Below are positions 46,161-57,703 of a stretch of DNA of 64,000 nucleotides, piece after piece (the first letter of the stretch is position 1; each line of letters opens with the position of its first letter). Source of the DNA: Dryocosmus kuriphilus (Eukaryota; Arthropoda; Insecta; Hymenoptera; Cynipidae); the NCBI GenBank assembly GCA_038277395.1, contig CM076193.1, forward strand, positions 91,155,583-91,219,582. Direction: 5' to 3'. A model generated the notes under the pieces. The model searched no databases. It saw only the letters and a program-made list of their open reading frames with translations, and had not been told where the DNA came from. The position numbers and the translations under genes are program-made.

Positions 46161-46771
46161 AATCGTTGTAAAGATATTCTTACCTTTCAGTTTCTGGACG
46201 TCCGGCCTATGGATTTCTTCAACGAATATTGTCCTTTTTGCGTGTTTCTTTTTTCAATTCTTCGGACTCTTTTTGCTAAGATGCTGCCTAACTCCTTGCG
46301 TTAAATCTACGAAGTATTCCTCCCGGTTCAGTCCTCTTATATCCAGTTAGCGGAAGCAAAGAAATTCGAAATTCAATTTCGAATTAAAAACATTTCCTTT
46401 AAATGCACCTGAAATACATGAAATTAATTGTTATATAAATTCCGAAGACTTAGAATTTGGAAACCACTCAACTTTCAATGGCACCTCAATAATTTTCGAA
46501 TGGAAACAGTAACTCTCCAACATTCATTAAAAAATTGATCTAAATTAACAAATGAAAAACATCTAAAGGTTTAAACAATATACAATTTTTATTACTAATA
46601 AAAGAAAAATATGCAACGGAAAAGTGGAAAATTGATTCTGGAGATAAAACATACGAGTATGTGCAAGGTCGTTTGAGGTTTGAGTATAATTAATGGGAAT
46701 TAATGTATAAACGGTAGTGCTTATAAAATACTGAAATGTATATAAATAGAATAAATAATACGTAAACTTAC

Positions 46772-46871
46772 AATAGCAGAGCTGAAGTACATAAGCGCAC
46801 CAGGCGACGATTGTGAAGATAAACATGACTGGAATCCATTTGACGGCCTTTAGGCACGAGCAGCATGATCC
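46772..46871 (-). pseudogene. First membrane exon of a ZDHHC palmitoyltransferase, copy 1
   Basis: The minus-strand frame encodes GSCCSCLKAVKWIPVMFIFT, then IVAWCAYVLQLCY, and stops at a consensus donor GTAAGT. A Cys cluster, KWIPV.FI, a hydrophobic span, W..YV.(Q/E)LC and a splice site directly after match the first transmembrane segment of ZDHHC2/15/20-type S-acyltransferases. The rest of the enzyme, including the DHHC core, is not in the window on this strand. No convincing start codon precedes it, though the frame stays open to about 46910. It is either a stranded duplicate or the 5' end of a gene whose later exons lie left of the repeats. Confidence 0.65.
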
Positions 46872-46911
46872 GTTTCGTAATAAAATCCATTTTTTAATGT
46901 GCGTCTTCAAA

Positions 46912-47330
46912 TATCTTCAAATATTTCGAAAATCACAGAAATTTCTTTAAATCCTTCAAAGTTTATTTGAAACTCCTTGAAATTCTCCAAATTCATTCAC
47001 AATGACTTTATATCTCTTGGAAATCCTGAAACATTTCAAATTTTTTAAAGATCCTTTAAAATTACTAAAAATCATTTCAGAGCTCTTAAAATCCATTAAA
47101 ATCTTAAAATCCATTAAAATCTCTTTACAATTCTTCGAAATCTTTTCAAGTCTTTTTAATTCTCTTAATACCCCATGAAGTTGCTTAAAATTGCTTCAAA
47201 AACTTGAATAGAATAGCTTTATTAGAGTTTGAGTATAATTAATGTGAAAAAGTAATGGAATGAATGAAAATCATAAAGACACATAACCTACAAAATTGTC
47301 AAACTTCTTTCTTTTTGCAATTAAAGTATA
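46912..47330. repeat. Low-complexity AT-rich DNA (AAATC/TTAAAATC words) between the ZDHHC exon copies
   Basis: Cryptically simple sequence made of TCTTTAAAATCCTT-like words. No gene. Confidence 0.6.
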
Positions 47331-47392
47331 AACGGTAGTTTTTATAAAATACTGAAATGTATATAAATAAATTAAATAATACGTAAACTTAC

Positions 47393-47495
47393 AATAGCAG
47401 AAGAGCTGAAGTACATAAGCGTACCAGGCGACGATTGTGAAGATAAACATGACTGGAATCCATTTGACGGTCTTTAGGCACGAGCAGCATGATCC
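47393..47495 (-). pseudogene. First membrane exon of a ZDHHC palmitoyltransferase, copy 2
   Basis: Same exon and same downstream intron start (to about 47327) as 46772-46871. It has Ala to Thr and Cys to Tyr changes and an in-frame 3-bp insertion (LQLFCY), and ends at the same GTAAGT. The sequence upstream on the minus strand differs from copy 1; a GC-rich 250 bp (47530-47790) lies there and could be an old promoter. This suggests tandem duplication of the exon with its intron edge. Confidence 0.65.
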
Positions 47496-49880
47496 TTACT
47501 TATCCTGGCTGACCACTTCACAAGACACTTTTATTTCACACTAAATAAGGACCGCATTACAATTAATATTTGCAGGCTTCTGCCCTTTCGAAAAAATCAC
47601 GGTCGGGGCCGCCAGGGAATTGCGAAAAATCTAATGTCACAACACACAGGCCATGGATGCACACGATAGACGCTCGATGGACGCCGCATAAAATTCGAAC
47701 ATATGCACATTCCCGCTTTATTGTGATTGGTTCACTTTATCCCCGTTATTGTCAGGTCGTGTTTCCAACTTTCCTATTACGGCTTCACCCCCGTGGTTTC
47801 TCGTCGACGGAGATGAAAAATAAATAAACTCATGTATTCGACTATTCACTATCAAACTGTTGTGAATAAACAAGCAAACTTGCATAATATAAACAAATTT
47901 AATCACTTAATAAATATACAATAGAGTTTTCGTTTTCCTTTGGTTCATAAATTCTTTTGTATAATTAGTAAAAGATTAAACTTGTTTATATTATACAATC
48001 TTGCTTATTTTTTCAAAATATTTTAATAGTGAATAGACGGATATATTAGTTTATTTAATTATTTTCCAGTAACATTACTATTATAACTAAACTATTAATG
48101 CTATTGTGCTAAATCTTTCCAGAAGACTTCTTTGCTTCTTAATGCACAACTTTCTCGTTGGAACTTTCTCATTCCTCAAAAGTTGTTTGATAAATGAAGC
48201 GATTGATGATTGAAGTTTCTAATTATTGTGACTTCTCGGAAAAAAATTATCAAGATTGTTATTTATAAAAATTGATGAACTTTCCTTATTTGGTTTCCTT
48301 CAGACTCTACCGCATCTTACTCTAGTGGGCTAACCACTTGAGAAAATGCCAATTTTTCCAATTATTTTTCTTCTCTATTCATTTCAAAATGAAAACTAAT
48401 GAAATGAAATTAATGAGTTAATGAAAATTCACAGTCCGTTCACCCTTTACAGAAAAGGAAGTCGACTTATGTGGTGTTACGAAATATGAACAAAGAATCG
48501 CCCGAAATTATGATATTTACTTCTTTCTTCGGTAGTTTTTCCAAAAATTAACCAATTTGATTTTTTTTCAGAAAAGCCGAAACCATTTTATCAATTTTCA
48601 AAAATTTGATATTTTTCTCGATCCATTCTACAGAGCTAACAATTCTTCATCACATGAAAGAAAAACCAACCGAATATGTATATTTTGTAAAAAACTGCAT
48701 CATTTTTGAAAAATGTTTTGGCAATTTTTATGAAATTGTAAGGTTATCTTCAACAGCTCACCATTCCTGAATAAAAATTGTTTCTGACAAACGGTGAAAC
48801 ACGTGTTCCTTCATTTTGAGTGTAGAATAACATAATTTCATGTCAAAATATTCTGACTACTTCATGCAGACATCGTTGCATAATTTGAATTGGAATCAGT
48901 CACTCCACCTATCTAGACTATTTTACTTAGAACTGAGAAGGGTGAATTATATTATGAAGGAGTTAGATAAGGATTTACGTGTACAAAATTGTGAACAGAC
49001 TTTCATATACAGTAAAGTTAAAGACATATGTGCCCGCCAAAGGAGATAGTCCAGGCATCTTGTCATCTTACAACTTCTTAACTAGTAAAATCCTGTTTTT
49101 TGATAAAAGATTTTATCGAGTAGCCCTGAATACGAAATTAAGTACATATGCGAACAAATCGCCTTGTGCGTCCCGGAAATATTATGGGAAAAAGTTCCCA
49201 AAAATTACGTTTGCGTTAATTGACGCTCCCCATTGCATCCTAGAGCAAAAGTAGTGATAATGAAAAGTGAAGTAAATAAAATTCCTAGAAGATTAAAAAA
49301 AATTGACACCGAGTTATAAAAAAACCGCGTTTTTGGAAAGTTTTGTACCTGTTTCATTGCTTTCTGTTTAGAATTACTGGAACTCATTTTTTACTCATTA
49401 ATTTAACTCATCTGTGGAACAGTTTTTTGTAAAGTTAATGGATTCCAAACTAGAGAGAAACCAAAACAAAAGTACTGTTTTATAGCAAAAAATGGGAAAA
49501 ACTGGGGTAACTTTGAAGAGTCATAACTCGGCACCCATTAAAAATAGAACATTTTTTTATCTTCAAAGAATTTTGTTTAATTTACTCTTTCATTACCACC
49601 CTAGGATGCAATGGGGAGCGTCAATCCACACAAGCGTGAATTTTGGGATCTTTTTTCGAAAACATTTGTCCGAGACAGGGCCACTCAATAAAGCGCTCTA
49701 TCAACAAAACAAACAGAAATTACTAGTTAAGAAGTCGAAAAGGTCTTTTTTACGACGAGATGCCTGGACTAAGAATCGTAAGTGCGAGTGAGCGAACACG
49801 AAATCGCATAAAAGCGTCTCTAGTATACAATCTCCGAGCGCATGCGTTGCGCCTGCTCTCTAATCTCGTGTAACAATGAG

Positions 49881-49995
49881 GAGTACGTCCAAACCACGTT
49901 GAAAGCACCAGTTCTCGTCGGATCACTGAAGTTAAGCAACGTTGGGCGCGTTTATTACCAAGCGGTCACCCCCTTGGTAATACCGCATGATGTAC
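49881..49995 (+). pseudogene. 5S rRNA-derived sequence with inverted box C, copy 2
   Basis: Same sequence as 23597-23711, including the inverted CCAAGCGGTCACC, so the inversion is older than the duplication. Confidence 0.85.
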
Positions 49996-52412
49996 TTATT
50001 CTCATCTCATCTCATCTCACTTTTTCATTTTTGATTTTACCATTGGGTTTACCAAATCCAACACTAGTTAGTAACCATATTATACGTACCGATCATGGCC
50101 GTATGTGCAAAGCTCTAGAAGCAGGTACAAGCCAATGTAAAATATAAAGAAGAAAAATTGTAACAATGAGACTCAAAGGGGTAAGAATGAATGGAGATTG
50201 AATAAAAACAGAACTTTCATGCATATAATAGGAAAAACATAGAGATAGATTCATCGTTTCGTTTGACTATAATCTTGAAGGGTAAAAACGATTCAAAGTA
50301 AAAACAATTTCAAAAATTCTTATATACTGTTCCGTCCAGAAGTATGTGACCAATTAAAGAAAAAAATTATTCAAAAACATGCATCCACTTACTTCCCGTC
50401 ATCTGAGGAACAAAACGAGATACCAACTTCTTAAAAAAAGAGCGCTAGAAATGCCACTTTGAGGCATTAACCAAAAAAGTCCTCCTTGCATTTTGTTAAA
50501 AATAAGTTTTGAACTTTTTAATATTTAAATTAAATATAATAATTCGCTTATTTGCCAACATCAAAAGATATTTGGAGTTGAAATTCACGAAGTGCAATTG
50601 TGGACAAATTTTCTTTGAACAAAGTGAATCATTGTTTATTTAGATTGTCTATAAATTAAGATCAGTTTATGAGGAACTTAAAAAAGTACTGAATATCAAA
50701 CCACTATTTTTCTCGATTTTAGATAATCAAAAATAAAAATCCAGCATTCTGTTTACTAAGAATTATGTTATATTATTTAATATTATTAAAGTTGCAAGCT
50801 GGCATTACCGTATTGTACAAATTGTGTGACCTTCGTATAATGTGTATAGTAGCTACATTTTTCATTTTTGTAATGTAATTATAACTAAAGTGGAAAATAT
50901 AATTTAATCTTCAATATATGAAATTTAAAGCTAGGCTTCTGCATTAAACTTCTCAGACGAAAATAAAAACAATTAATCACATTTTAATAATATTATTTAA
51001 GAAAACTTTTTGTCATTTCTTTTTAAGTATCTTTTTCACAGACAATTTTCTCGAATATGACACTTGTGCTATTTCAATTCTTGCTAGTTTCTCTTAATTC
51101 ACGCTTTACTAGAAGAAGCAAATTCTAGCCAATGTTTTAAGAACCCGGTAGTACTCGATACATATATTTAATGACCCGACAGTGACCATTGTTTCAGTAT
51201 AAATTCACAATCCTTGGGAAACAGAACAATAGAGACACTGCTTAAGCTGCGAGGCATTTTTTTAACAGTTGGGTTACTCAACTCTTCCTTCTGATTAGAA
51301 AGACATGATATAGAAGGTTTTCCTGACATTTTCGCAAATTTTTCCACCGTGTTTCATAAAAAACGGACTTACTTGGTCCGTTTCAGCTTGCTGATTTAGG
51401 AAAACTTTATCTACAATTAGTGATGTTCAAAATTGATTTGGTTAGCCTCTGGTCCGAGTTTCCGATATATTCGGAATTCGAAGCTTTGAATTTGAGCCTA
51501 CGCTTTTCGAATTAAAAAACTCAAGCTCTGCCAGTGCTATCTTGAATTGAATTAATTCTTACCGAGCGACTGGCTGGTAATAAACGATCGCTCATTTTGT
51601 TCTTCGAGGCATTAACCAAAAAAGTCCATTTTGTATTCTGTTAAAAATAAGTTTTAAATTTTTTAATATTTAAAATTAAGAATAATAATTAGCTTATTAG
51701 ACAACATCAAGAGATGTTTGAAGTTAAAATTCACGAAGTGTAATCGTAGACAGATTTTCTTTGAACGAAGTAAATCATTGTTTATTTAAATTGTGTATAA
51801 ATTAAAATCCGTTATGAAGAACTTAAAAAAGTAATGAATATCAAACCACTATTTTTTTTCGATTTCAGATAATTAAAAATAAAAATCCAGCATTCTGATT
51901 ACTAAGAATTATGTTATATTATTTAATATTATTAAAGTTGCAAGCTGGCATTAACGTATTGTACAAATTGTGTGCGACCTTCGTATAATGTGTATAGTAG
52001 CTACATTTTTCATTTTTGTAATGTAATTATAACTAAAATGGAAAATATAATTTAATCTTCAATATATGAAATTTAAAGCTAGGCTTCTCCATTAAACTTC
52101 TCAGACGCAAATAAAAACAATTAATCAGATTATAATAATATTCCCTTTTTTAAAAAAACTATTTTTCATTTATTTTGAAGTATTTTTTTCGCAGACATTT
52201 TTCTCGACAATGATACTTGTACTTTTTCAATTATTTTTAGTTTCCCTTAATTAACCCTTTACTAGGAGAAGCAATTTCTAGCCTCTGTTTCAAGAACCCG
52301 ATAGAACTCGATACATATATGTAATAACCCGACAGTGACCACTGTTACAGTATATAATCACAATCCTTGGGAGAAAGAACAATAGAGTCACTGCTTAAGC
52401 TGCGAAGCATTT

Positions 52413-52646
52413 TTATGAAAGTCTGATTAGTCGACCCCTCTGCTTCACTAGAATGACATTGGAAATTTGATGATGCTCACGCGTATTTCCATTTTTTTTT
52501 TTTGACAAATTAAAACGAGTTCGGTTTGGTTTGCCCTCTACTAATACATAACTTGGTTCTCGACACTTGAATTTTTTCAATTCGCCTTCGCTTCTCTTAA
52601 TTCTCACTTTATTAGGAAAAGCAAATTCTAGCCTGTGTTTCAGCAA
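52413..52646 (-). CDS. Second short reading frame of Rep-B, unrecognised
   Basis: Seventy-seven codons with EFAFPNKVRIKRSEGELKKF, CREPSYVLVEGKPNRTRFNL and VILVKQRGRLIRL. Broken relatives of the same words occur on the plus strand at about 11300-11500 and 33770-33990, and on the minus strand near 24950-25140. Composition is protein-like. Together with the MMEKFAKI frame it may represent exons of a gene captured by the repeat. No domain is recognised. Confidence 0.3.
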   Translation of the reverse strand: MLKHRLEFAFPNKVRIKRSEGELKKFKCREPSYVLVEGKPNRTRFNLSKKKNGNTREHHQISNVILVKQRGRLIRLS

Positions 52647-52874
52647 CCTGACAGCACTCGATACATATATTTAAGAACCCGACAGTGACCACACTTCTAG
52701 CATATAATCACAATCCTTGGGCAAAAGGGAAATAGGACAACTGCTTATGCCACAAAACATTTTTTTTTAAGTTGGGTTACTCAACTGTTCTTTCTGAATA
52801 GAATGACATGATACAGAAACATTCCCTGAAATTTTTTCAAATTTCTCCATCATGTTTCGTAAAAAAACGAACTT

Positions 52875-53088
52875 CCCAGTGGGCAAAAAGACATTATCAT
52901 CCTGAGGACAGCATAAAGACATACTTAGGACGTCCACATCAGTTGACCTAATGTCCTAAAGACTTCTCATGTCTTAAAGACGTCTTTTGGACATGTGACG
53001 TCTTTAGGACAACAATTGGACTGACATGGACGTCCTAAGGATGTCTTTACGATGACCTCAGGATGACAATGTCTTTTTGCCCAATGGG
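52875..53088. mobile_element. Palindromic MITE, copy 3
   Basis: Same ends and insertion point as 25383-25597, with a few substitutions (ends ...GCCCAATGGG). Confidence 0.8.
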
Positions 53089-54685
53089 TTACTTGGTCAG
53101 CTTCAGCTTGCTGAATAATGAAAATTGTATCTAACATCAGGGGTGTTCAAAATTGATTCTATTAGCCTCTGGTCCGAGTTTCCGATATATTCGGAATTCG
53201 AAGCTTTGAATTTGAACCTACGCTTTTCAAATTAAAAAACTCAAGCCCAACCAGTGCTAACTCGAATTGAATTAATTCTAACCGAGTCACTGGCTGGTAA
53301 TAAACGACCGCTCATTTTGTTCTTCGAGGCATTAACCAAAAAAGTCCTTTTTTTATTTTGTTAAAAATAAGTTTTAACTTTTTCAACATTTATATTAAAA
53401 ATAATAATTCGCTTATTAGACAACATCTAAAGATATTTTAAATTGAAATTCATGAAGTGTAATTGTAGACAGATTTTCTTTGAACAAAGTGAAGCATTGT
53501 TTATTTATATTTTGTATAAATTAAGATCAGTTATGAGGAACTTAAAAAAGTACTGAATGTCAAACCTCTATTATTTTCGATTTCAGATAATCAAAAATAA
53601 AAATCCAGCATTCTGGTTACTAAGAATTATGTTAGATTGTTGAATATTTTTAAAGTTGCAAGCTGCCATTTACATCTCGTACAAATTGTGTAACTTTTGT
53701 ATAATGTGTATGGTAGCTACATTTTTCATTTTTGTAATGTAATTATAACTAAAGTGAAAAATGTAATTTAATCTTCAATATATGAAATATAAAGCCAGGG
53801 TTCTGCATTAAACTTCTCAGACGCAAATAAAAATAATTAATCAGACTTTAATAATATTCTTTTTTTAAAAAACTATTTTTCATTTGTTTTGAAGTATCTT
53901 TTTCGCAGACATTTTTCTCGACAATGGCACTTGAACTTTTTCAATTCTTGCTAGTTCCTCTTAATGTATCCTTCCTTAGCAGAAGCAATTTCTAGCCTTT
54001 GTTTCAAGAACCCGATAGAACACGATACATATATTTAATGACCCGACAGTGACCACTGTTTCAGTATATAATCATAATCCTTGGGAAAAAGGAAAATAGT
54101 TCAACTGCTTATGCCACAAATTTTTATGTGAACTAATTTATAAATCTATAGCTTTTAACGGGAGGATATCCTTCTTGATAAGGTTGGCATTCACTTAGCA
54201 CTATTATGTAATTTATGTACGGTCCCTATGCGGGCATTTTGGTTATTGTCTTGTCTCAGAAATATATCTAACGAGCACTGTAGGGTTCTACTTAGTTTAT
54301 ATGGGTCAGAAGTCTAAAAATTTTAGAATATAGTTAAAAATTTACTGTACCGAACAAATGTAATTACTTCATTACGAAAATTATCGTCTAGATTTAGTGA
54401 AATTTTTGGAACAGACAGCATCCTTTAGGAAGTCTTGTTAAAATTTCTAGCACCCGATAGTGACCATTACATATCTGTAATGTTAGCCTTTCAAAATTTA
54501 CGAATATTCGAGTTTCCCAATGTGATATTTTAGTGAAATTACTTCTAGAAGAAATAAAATTTACTTATCTGTACTTTATCAAAAAACAAGTCCAAACAGT
54601 TAAAGATTAAAGAAAAATTCCATCAACGACAACTTCCAGACAAATTATTAAATAATTAATAACTTTGGAAGAAAAAATGACTCTC

Positions 54686-54757
54686 TAGCTCCGCTGGGAA
54701 TCGAACCCAGGTCTACAGATTGCCGGTCTGATGCTCTAACCCCTAAGCTACGGAGAG
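54686..54757 (-). tRNA. tRNA-like sequence, loop CCGGCAA, inverted copy
   Basis: On the minus strand: D arm TAGCTTAGGGGTTAGAGC, anticodon arm TCAGA-CCGGCAA-TCTGT, T arm CTGGGTTCGATTCCCAG. The acceptor stem keeps five of seven pairs. The nominal anticodon is GGC but position 33 is C instead of U, so decoding is unlikely. The GAGCATCAGA...TCTG body resembles tRNA-Lys. Confidence 0.6.
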
Positions 54758-55058
54758 TACAAGAATCATTATTTCTTTCAAAGGTATACCGGAGAGGAGA
54801 ACGACTACGTCATTCCATTCTAAACGGATTTGAGGATTTTAAATCTATGTCAATACGTATAATACAATATTTGCTGTTAATTGAATTAAGATGATAAAAT
54901 TCAAACATTCATTTTAACGTCTGGGATAATAGTTAAAGATTAAGGAAAAATTCCATCAACGACAACTTCCAGACAAATTATTAAAATTAAATTTAGAATG
55001 GAATGACGTAGTCGTTCTCCTCTACAGTATACCTTTGAAAGAAATAATGATTCTTGTA

Positions 55059-55130
55059 CTCTCCGTAGCTTAGGGGTTAGAGCATCAGACCGGCAATCTG
55101 TAGACCTGGGTTCGATTCCCAGCGAAGCTA
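55059..55130 (+). tRNA. tRNA-like sequence, tandem copy 1
   Basis: Identical to the inverted copy except one acceptor change (CGAAGCT), which breaks another pair. The T-run terminator downstream is weak (TTATTT). Confidence 0.6.
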
Positions 55131-55390
55131 GAGAGTTATTTATTCTTTCAAAGTTTTAATTATTTAATAATTTGTCTGGAAGTTGTCGTTGATGGAATTT
55201 TTCCTTAATCATTAACTATTATCCCAGACATTAAAATGAATGTTTGAATTTTAACATCTTAATTCAATTAACATCAAATATTGTATTATACGTATTGACA
55301 TAGATTTAAAATCCTCAAATCCGTTTAGAATGGAATGACGTAGTCGTTCTCCTCTACGGTATACCTTTGAAAGAAATAATGATTCTTGTA

Positions 55391-55462
55391 CTCTCCGTAG
55401 CTTAGGGGTTAGAGCATCAGACCGGCAATCTGTAGACCTGGGTTCGATTCCCAGCGGAGCTA
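55391..55462 (+). tRNA. tRNA-like sequence, tandem copy 2
   Basis: Same sequence as the inverted copy, with CGGAGCT acceptor and intact A and B boxes, followed within 12 nt by TTTTTT, a Pol III terminator. Confidence 0.6.
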
Positions 55463-55723
55463 GAGAGTCATTTTTTCTTTCGAAGTTATTAATTATTTAA
55501 TAATTTGTCTGGAAGTTGTCGTTGATGGAATTTTTCTTTAATCATTAACTATTATCCCAGACGTTAAAATGAATGTTTGAATTTTAACATCTTAATTCAA
55601 TTAACATCAAATATTGTATTATACGTATTGACATAGATTTAAAATCCTCAAATCCGTTTAGAATGCAATGACGTAGTCGTTCTCCTCTACGGTATACCTT
55701 TGAAAGAAATAATGATTCTTCTA

Positions 55724-55795
55724 CTCTCCGTAGCTTAGGGGTTAGAGCATCAGACCGGCAATCTGTAGACCTGGGTTCGATTCTCAGCGGAGCTA
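55724..55795 (+). tRNA. tRNA-like sequence, tandem copy 3
   Basis: One change in the T stem (GATTCTCAG). A TTTTTT follows. Upstream ATTCTTCTA differs from ATTCTTGTA in the other copies. Confidence 0.6.
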
Positions 55796-55959
55796 GAGAG
55801 TCATTTTTTCTTTCAAAGTTATTAATTATTTAATAATTTGTCTGGAAGTTGTCGTTGATGGAATTTTTCCTTAATCTTTAACTACTATCCCAGAAGTTAG
55901 AATGAATGTTTGAATTTTAACATCTTAATTCAATTAACATCAAATATTGTAAGTCCAAA

Positions 55960-56396
55960 CAGATTATTTTGTCTAATCTTTTTCTCGGATAACATATTAC
56001 GGAACCTGATAAGGATCAGTCCACATATTGAAAGATATATGGAACCTGACAATGACCGACACATATTTTTACATCTACCGGGGGTTTTCCGGCTCTTTTC
56101 ATTTGTTTGTATTTCATGTTAATACACAGGAAATGGCATGAAACCTACTTTTCTTTATAGCGAAGTCATTTATACGACTTGTACGAACGTTTCAGTCGTT
56201 TTTAAGCATTTTTGGCTTAAAAGTTTAACAAAATCTTTTAGAACCCGATAGGGATCAATCTATAGTTTTTCAAGTACTATTTGGAAAATATTCGAAATAT
56301 TTAAATAATTTTCGTCATTATCATATATATGTGCCTTCCCGGAGGAAATAGAATCGAAAAAATCCATAATTTTGACGACCCCATAGGTACCATTTC

Positions 56397-56400
<4 letters not shown>
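55960..56400. other. Unassigned DNA with CCCGATAGGGATCA-type words
   Basis: Three motifs (CCTGATAAGGATCAG, CCTGACAATGACCGA, CCCGATAGGGATCAA) resemble the CCCGACAGTGACCA words of Rep-B and of 8030-8140. No gene. Confidence 0.4.

Positions 56401-56442
<42 letters not shown>
56401..56442. repeat. (AT)n microsatellite
   Basis: Twenty-one uninterrupted AT units at the left edge of the first TIR element. Confidence 0.95.
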
Positions 56443-56444
<2 letters not shown>

Positions 56445-57688
56445 GTGATTTTCATCTAACACGGCAATTTTGTGTCCTCAATAATAAAATTATGAAAGTA
56501 ATAAAAATGTTATTTTTTTCTGATTTTATATATGCATTATGTATCAAACACATATATATATATATAACGTGGCCACGCTTGATCACTAAAATTGTTTATA
56601 AAAAATGAAGTTGCAAAATCATGGGATGCCAGGGGAATTACATTTATCGCAGTAATTTTCAGATTATCATTAATAAACATTATTTTTATTAAAAATAAGT
56701 GTTGTACAATGTATGAAATATATGCCTTAAATTCTCCTTTTCCGGCAAAAACATGTTCGGGTACAGTAAGTGCCAGGGGACGTTACAATTTAAATTTTGT
56801 TAATTAATAACAATATTGCATACAGATCTTATATTTTATTAACTTTTATGAAAAAGTGTTGATACCTAAGCATATAAAATAACAATATTTTTCATTATGT
56901 ATTATAGAAGTTTTCAGAAATTCCGAAATGTTCTACAATATGCCAGGGGAGGTTACATGCCAGGGGACGTTACATACCTTGTTATTCTCAATTTAAATAA
57001 AAAATAAAAAATAATTTTGAAATTTACAAGTACTTTTGTTTAAAGGCTACTACAATACAAATGGTGTGCATTTACTTGTTTGGAATATGTCTTTTTTTTC
57101 AAAATACAGCATGCCAGGGGAGTTACAGTTAAAAAGGTACGCATCAAATTTTCCCTGAAAAAGTCTTATATTTTTATTGTTACACATTTTATCAACGTAA
57201 GAACTATCATAATTCATTAAACACATCTTGATATTCGATACCTATGTGGTATGAAGCTATATTTTTGATAAACAATTGTTTAATAGAGTCTTAAATGCAA
57301 AGCTTCCTCCGAAAGTCAAAAAGTGATTACAACATTCCATATGCTCTGTTGACCAAAATAAAATATATAAGAACATGTCTTTGATATATTTATATTTGAC
57401 TATATAGAATATAAATTTCTGCCAAATTACAAAGGTCTAAGTCAATAATTTCATCTTCATTTAAGTACGGAATTATACGACCCAAAGGTGATTACTTGCC
57501 AGGGGACGTTACATTTCGCACTTTCACGAATTTTTAGTACTAAAAAAATTTTTTTTTTCCAAGTCTTGCAAGTGCCCCTAGTAAAAGGTAACAAAATGCA
57601 TCAAAGGCACCTAGTCTCATAGTTTTATATTTGTTACTTAATAAAATATTCACCGATTACATGAATTTACGTGTTAGATGAAAATCAC
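56445..57688 (+). mobile_element. 1.24-kb TIR element with six TGCCAGGGG motifs, copy A
   Basis: Ends GTGATTTTCATCTAACACG and its exact inverse CGTGTTAGATGAAAATCAC, inserted in TA-rich DNA. The interior carries TGCCAGGGG(A/ACG/AGG/AG)TTACA at 56627, 56771, 56941, 56958, 57112 and 57497. The longest frame (71 codons at 56592) has no recognised domain. Read as a non-autonomous DNA transposon of unknown superfamily; TA-rich flanks hide the target duplication. Confidence 0.75.
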
Positions 57689-57703
57689 TCATATATACAC
57701 TGT

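Larger units (their letters stand above)
47797..53880 (+). repeat. Segmental duplication, copy 2
   Basis: Direct partner of 21505-26300. It is longer because it has one more Rep-B unit (about 51.1-52.3 kb) than copy 1, consistent with unequal exchange within the Rep-B array after or during duplication. Confidence 0.9.
50455..54120 (-). repeat. Rep-B array, minus orientation
   Basis: Three or more units, with CCGAG.CACTGGCTGG near 51565 (one base changed) and 53281, and TTAATTCTCACTTTATTAGG near 52600. The MITE at 52875 and the additional segment containing the 52413-52646 frame are included. Confidence 0.85.
54590..55960. repeat. tRNA-like gene cluster: one inverted and three tandem ~332-bp units
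   Basis: Each unit has a tRNA-like sequence followed by TTTGTCTGGAAGTTGTCGTT, TTAACTATTATCCCAGAC, ATTGTATTATACGTATTGAC and GGAATGACGTAGTCGTTCTC. Plus-strand copies repeat every 332-333 bp (55059, 55391 and 55724). The first unit (54600-54970) is inverted. The 470 bp before the cluster (54120-54590) is AT-rich with CCCGATAGTGACC-type words. Confidence 0.9.

Noticed and set aside
46150..46350. Minus-strand stretch with a GTAAG donor-like site and Lys/Arg-rich reading (TIFVEEIHRPDVQKLK)
   Set aside because: Considered as a further ZDHHC or pogo exon, but the sequence matches neither and frames are interrupted.
56592..56807. 71-codon frame identical in both TIR elements (also 58749-58964)
   Set aside because: The elements are near-identical copies, so shared openness is uninformative; composition looks like translated AT-rich DNA with the GC motif.
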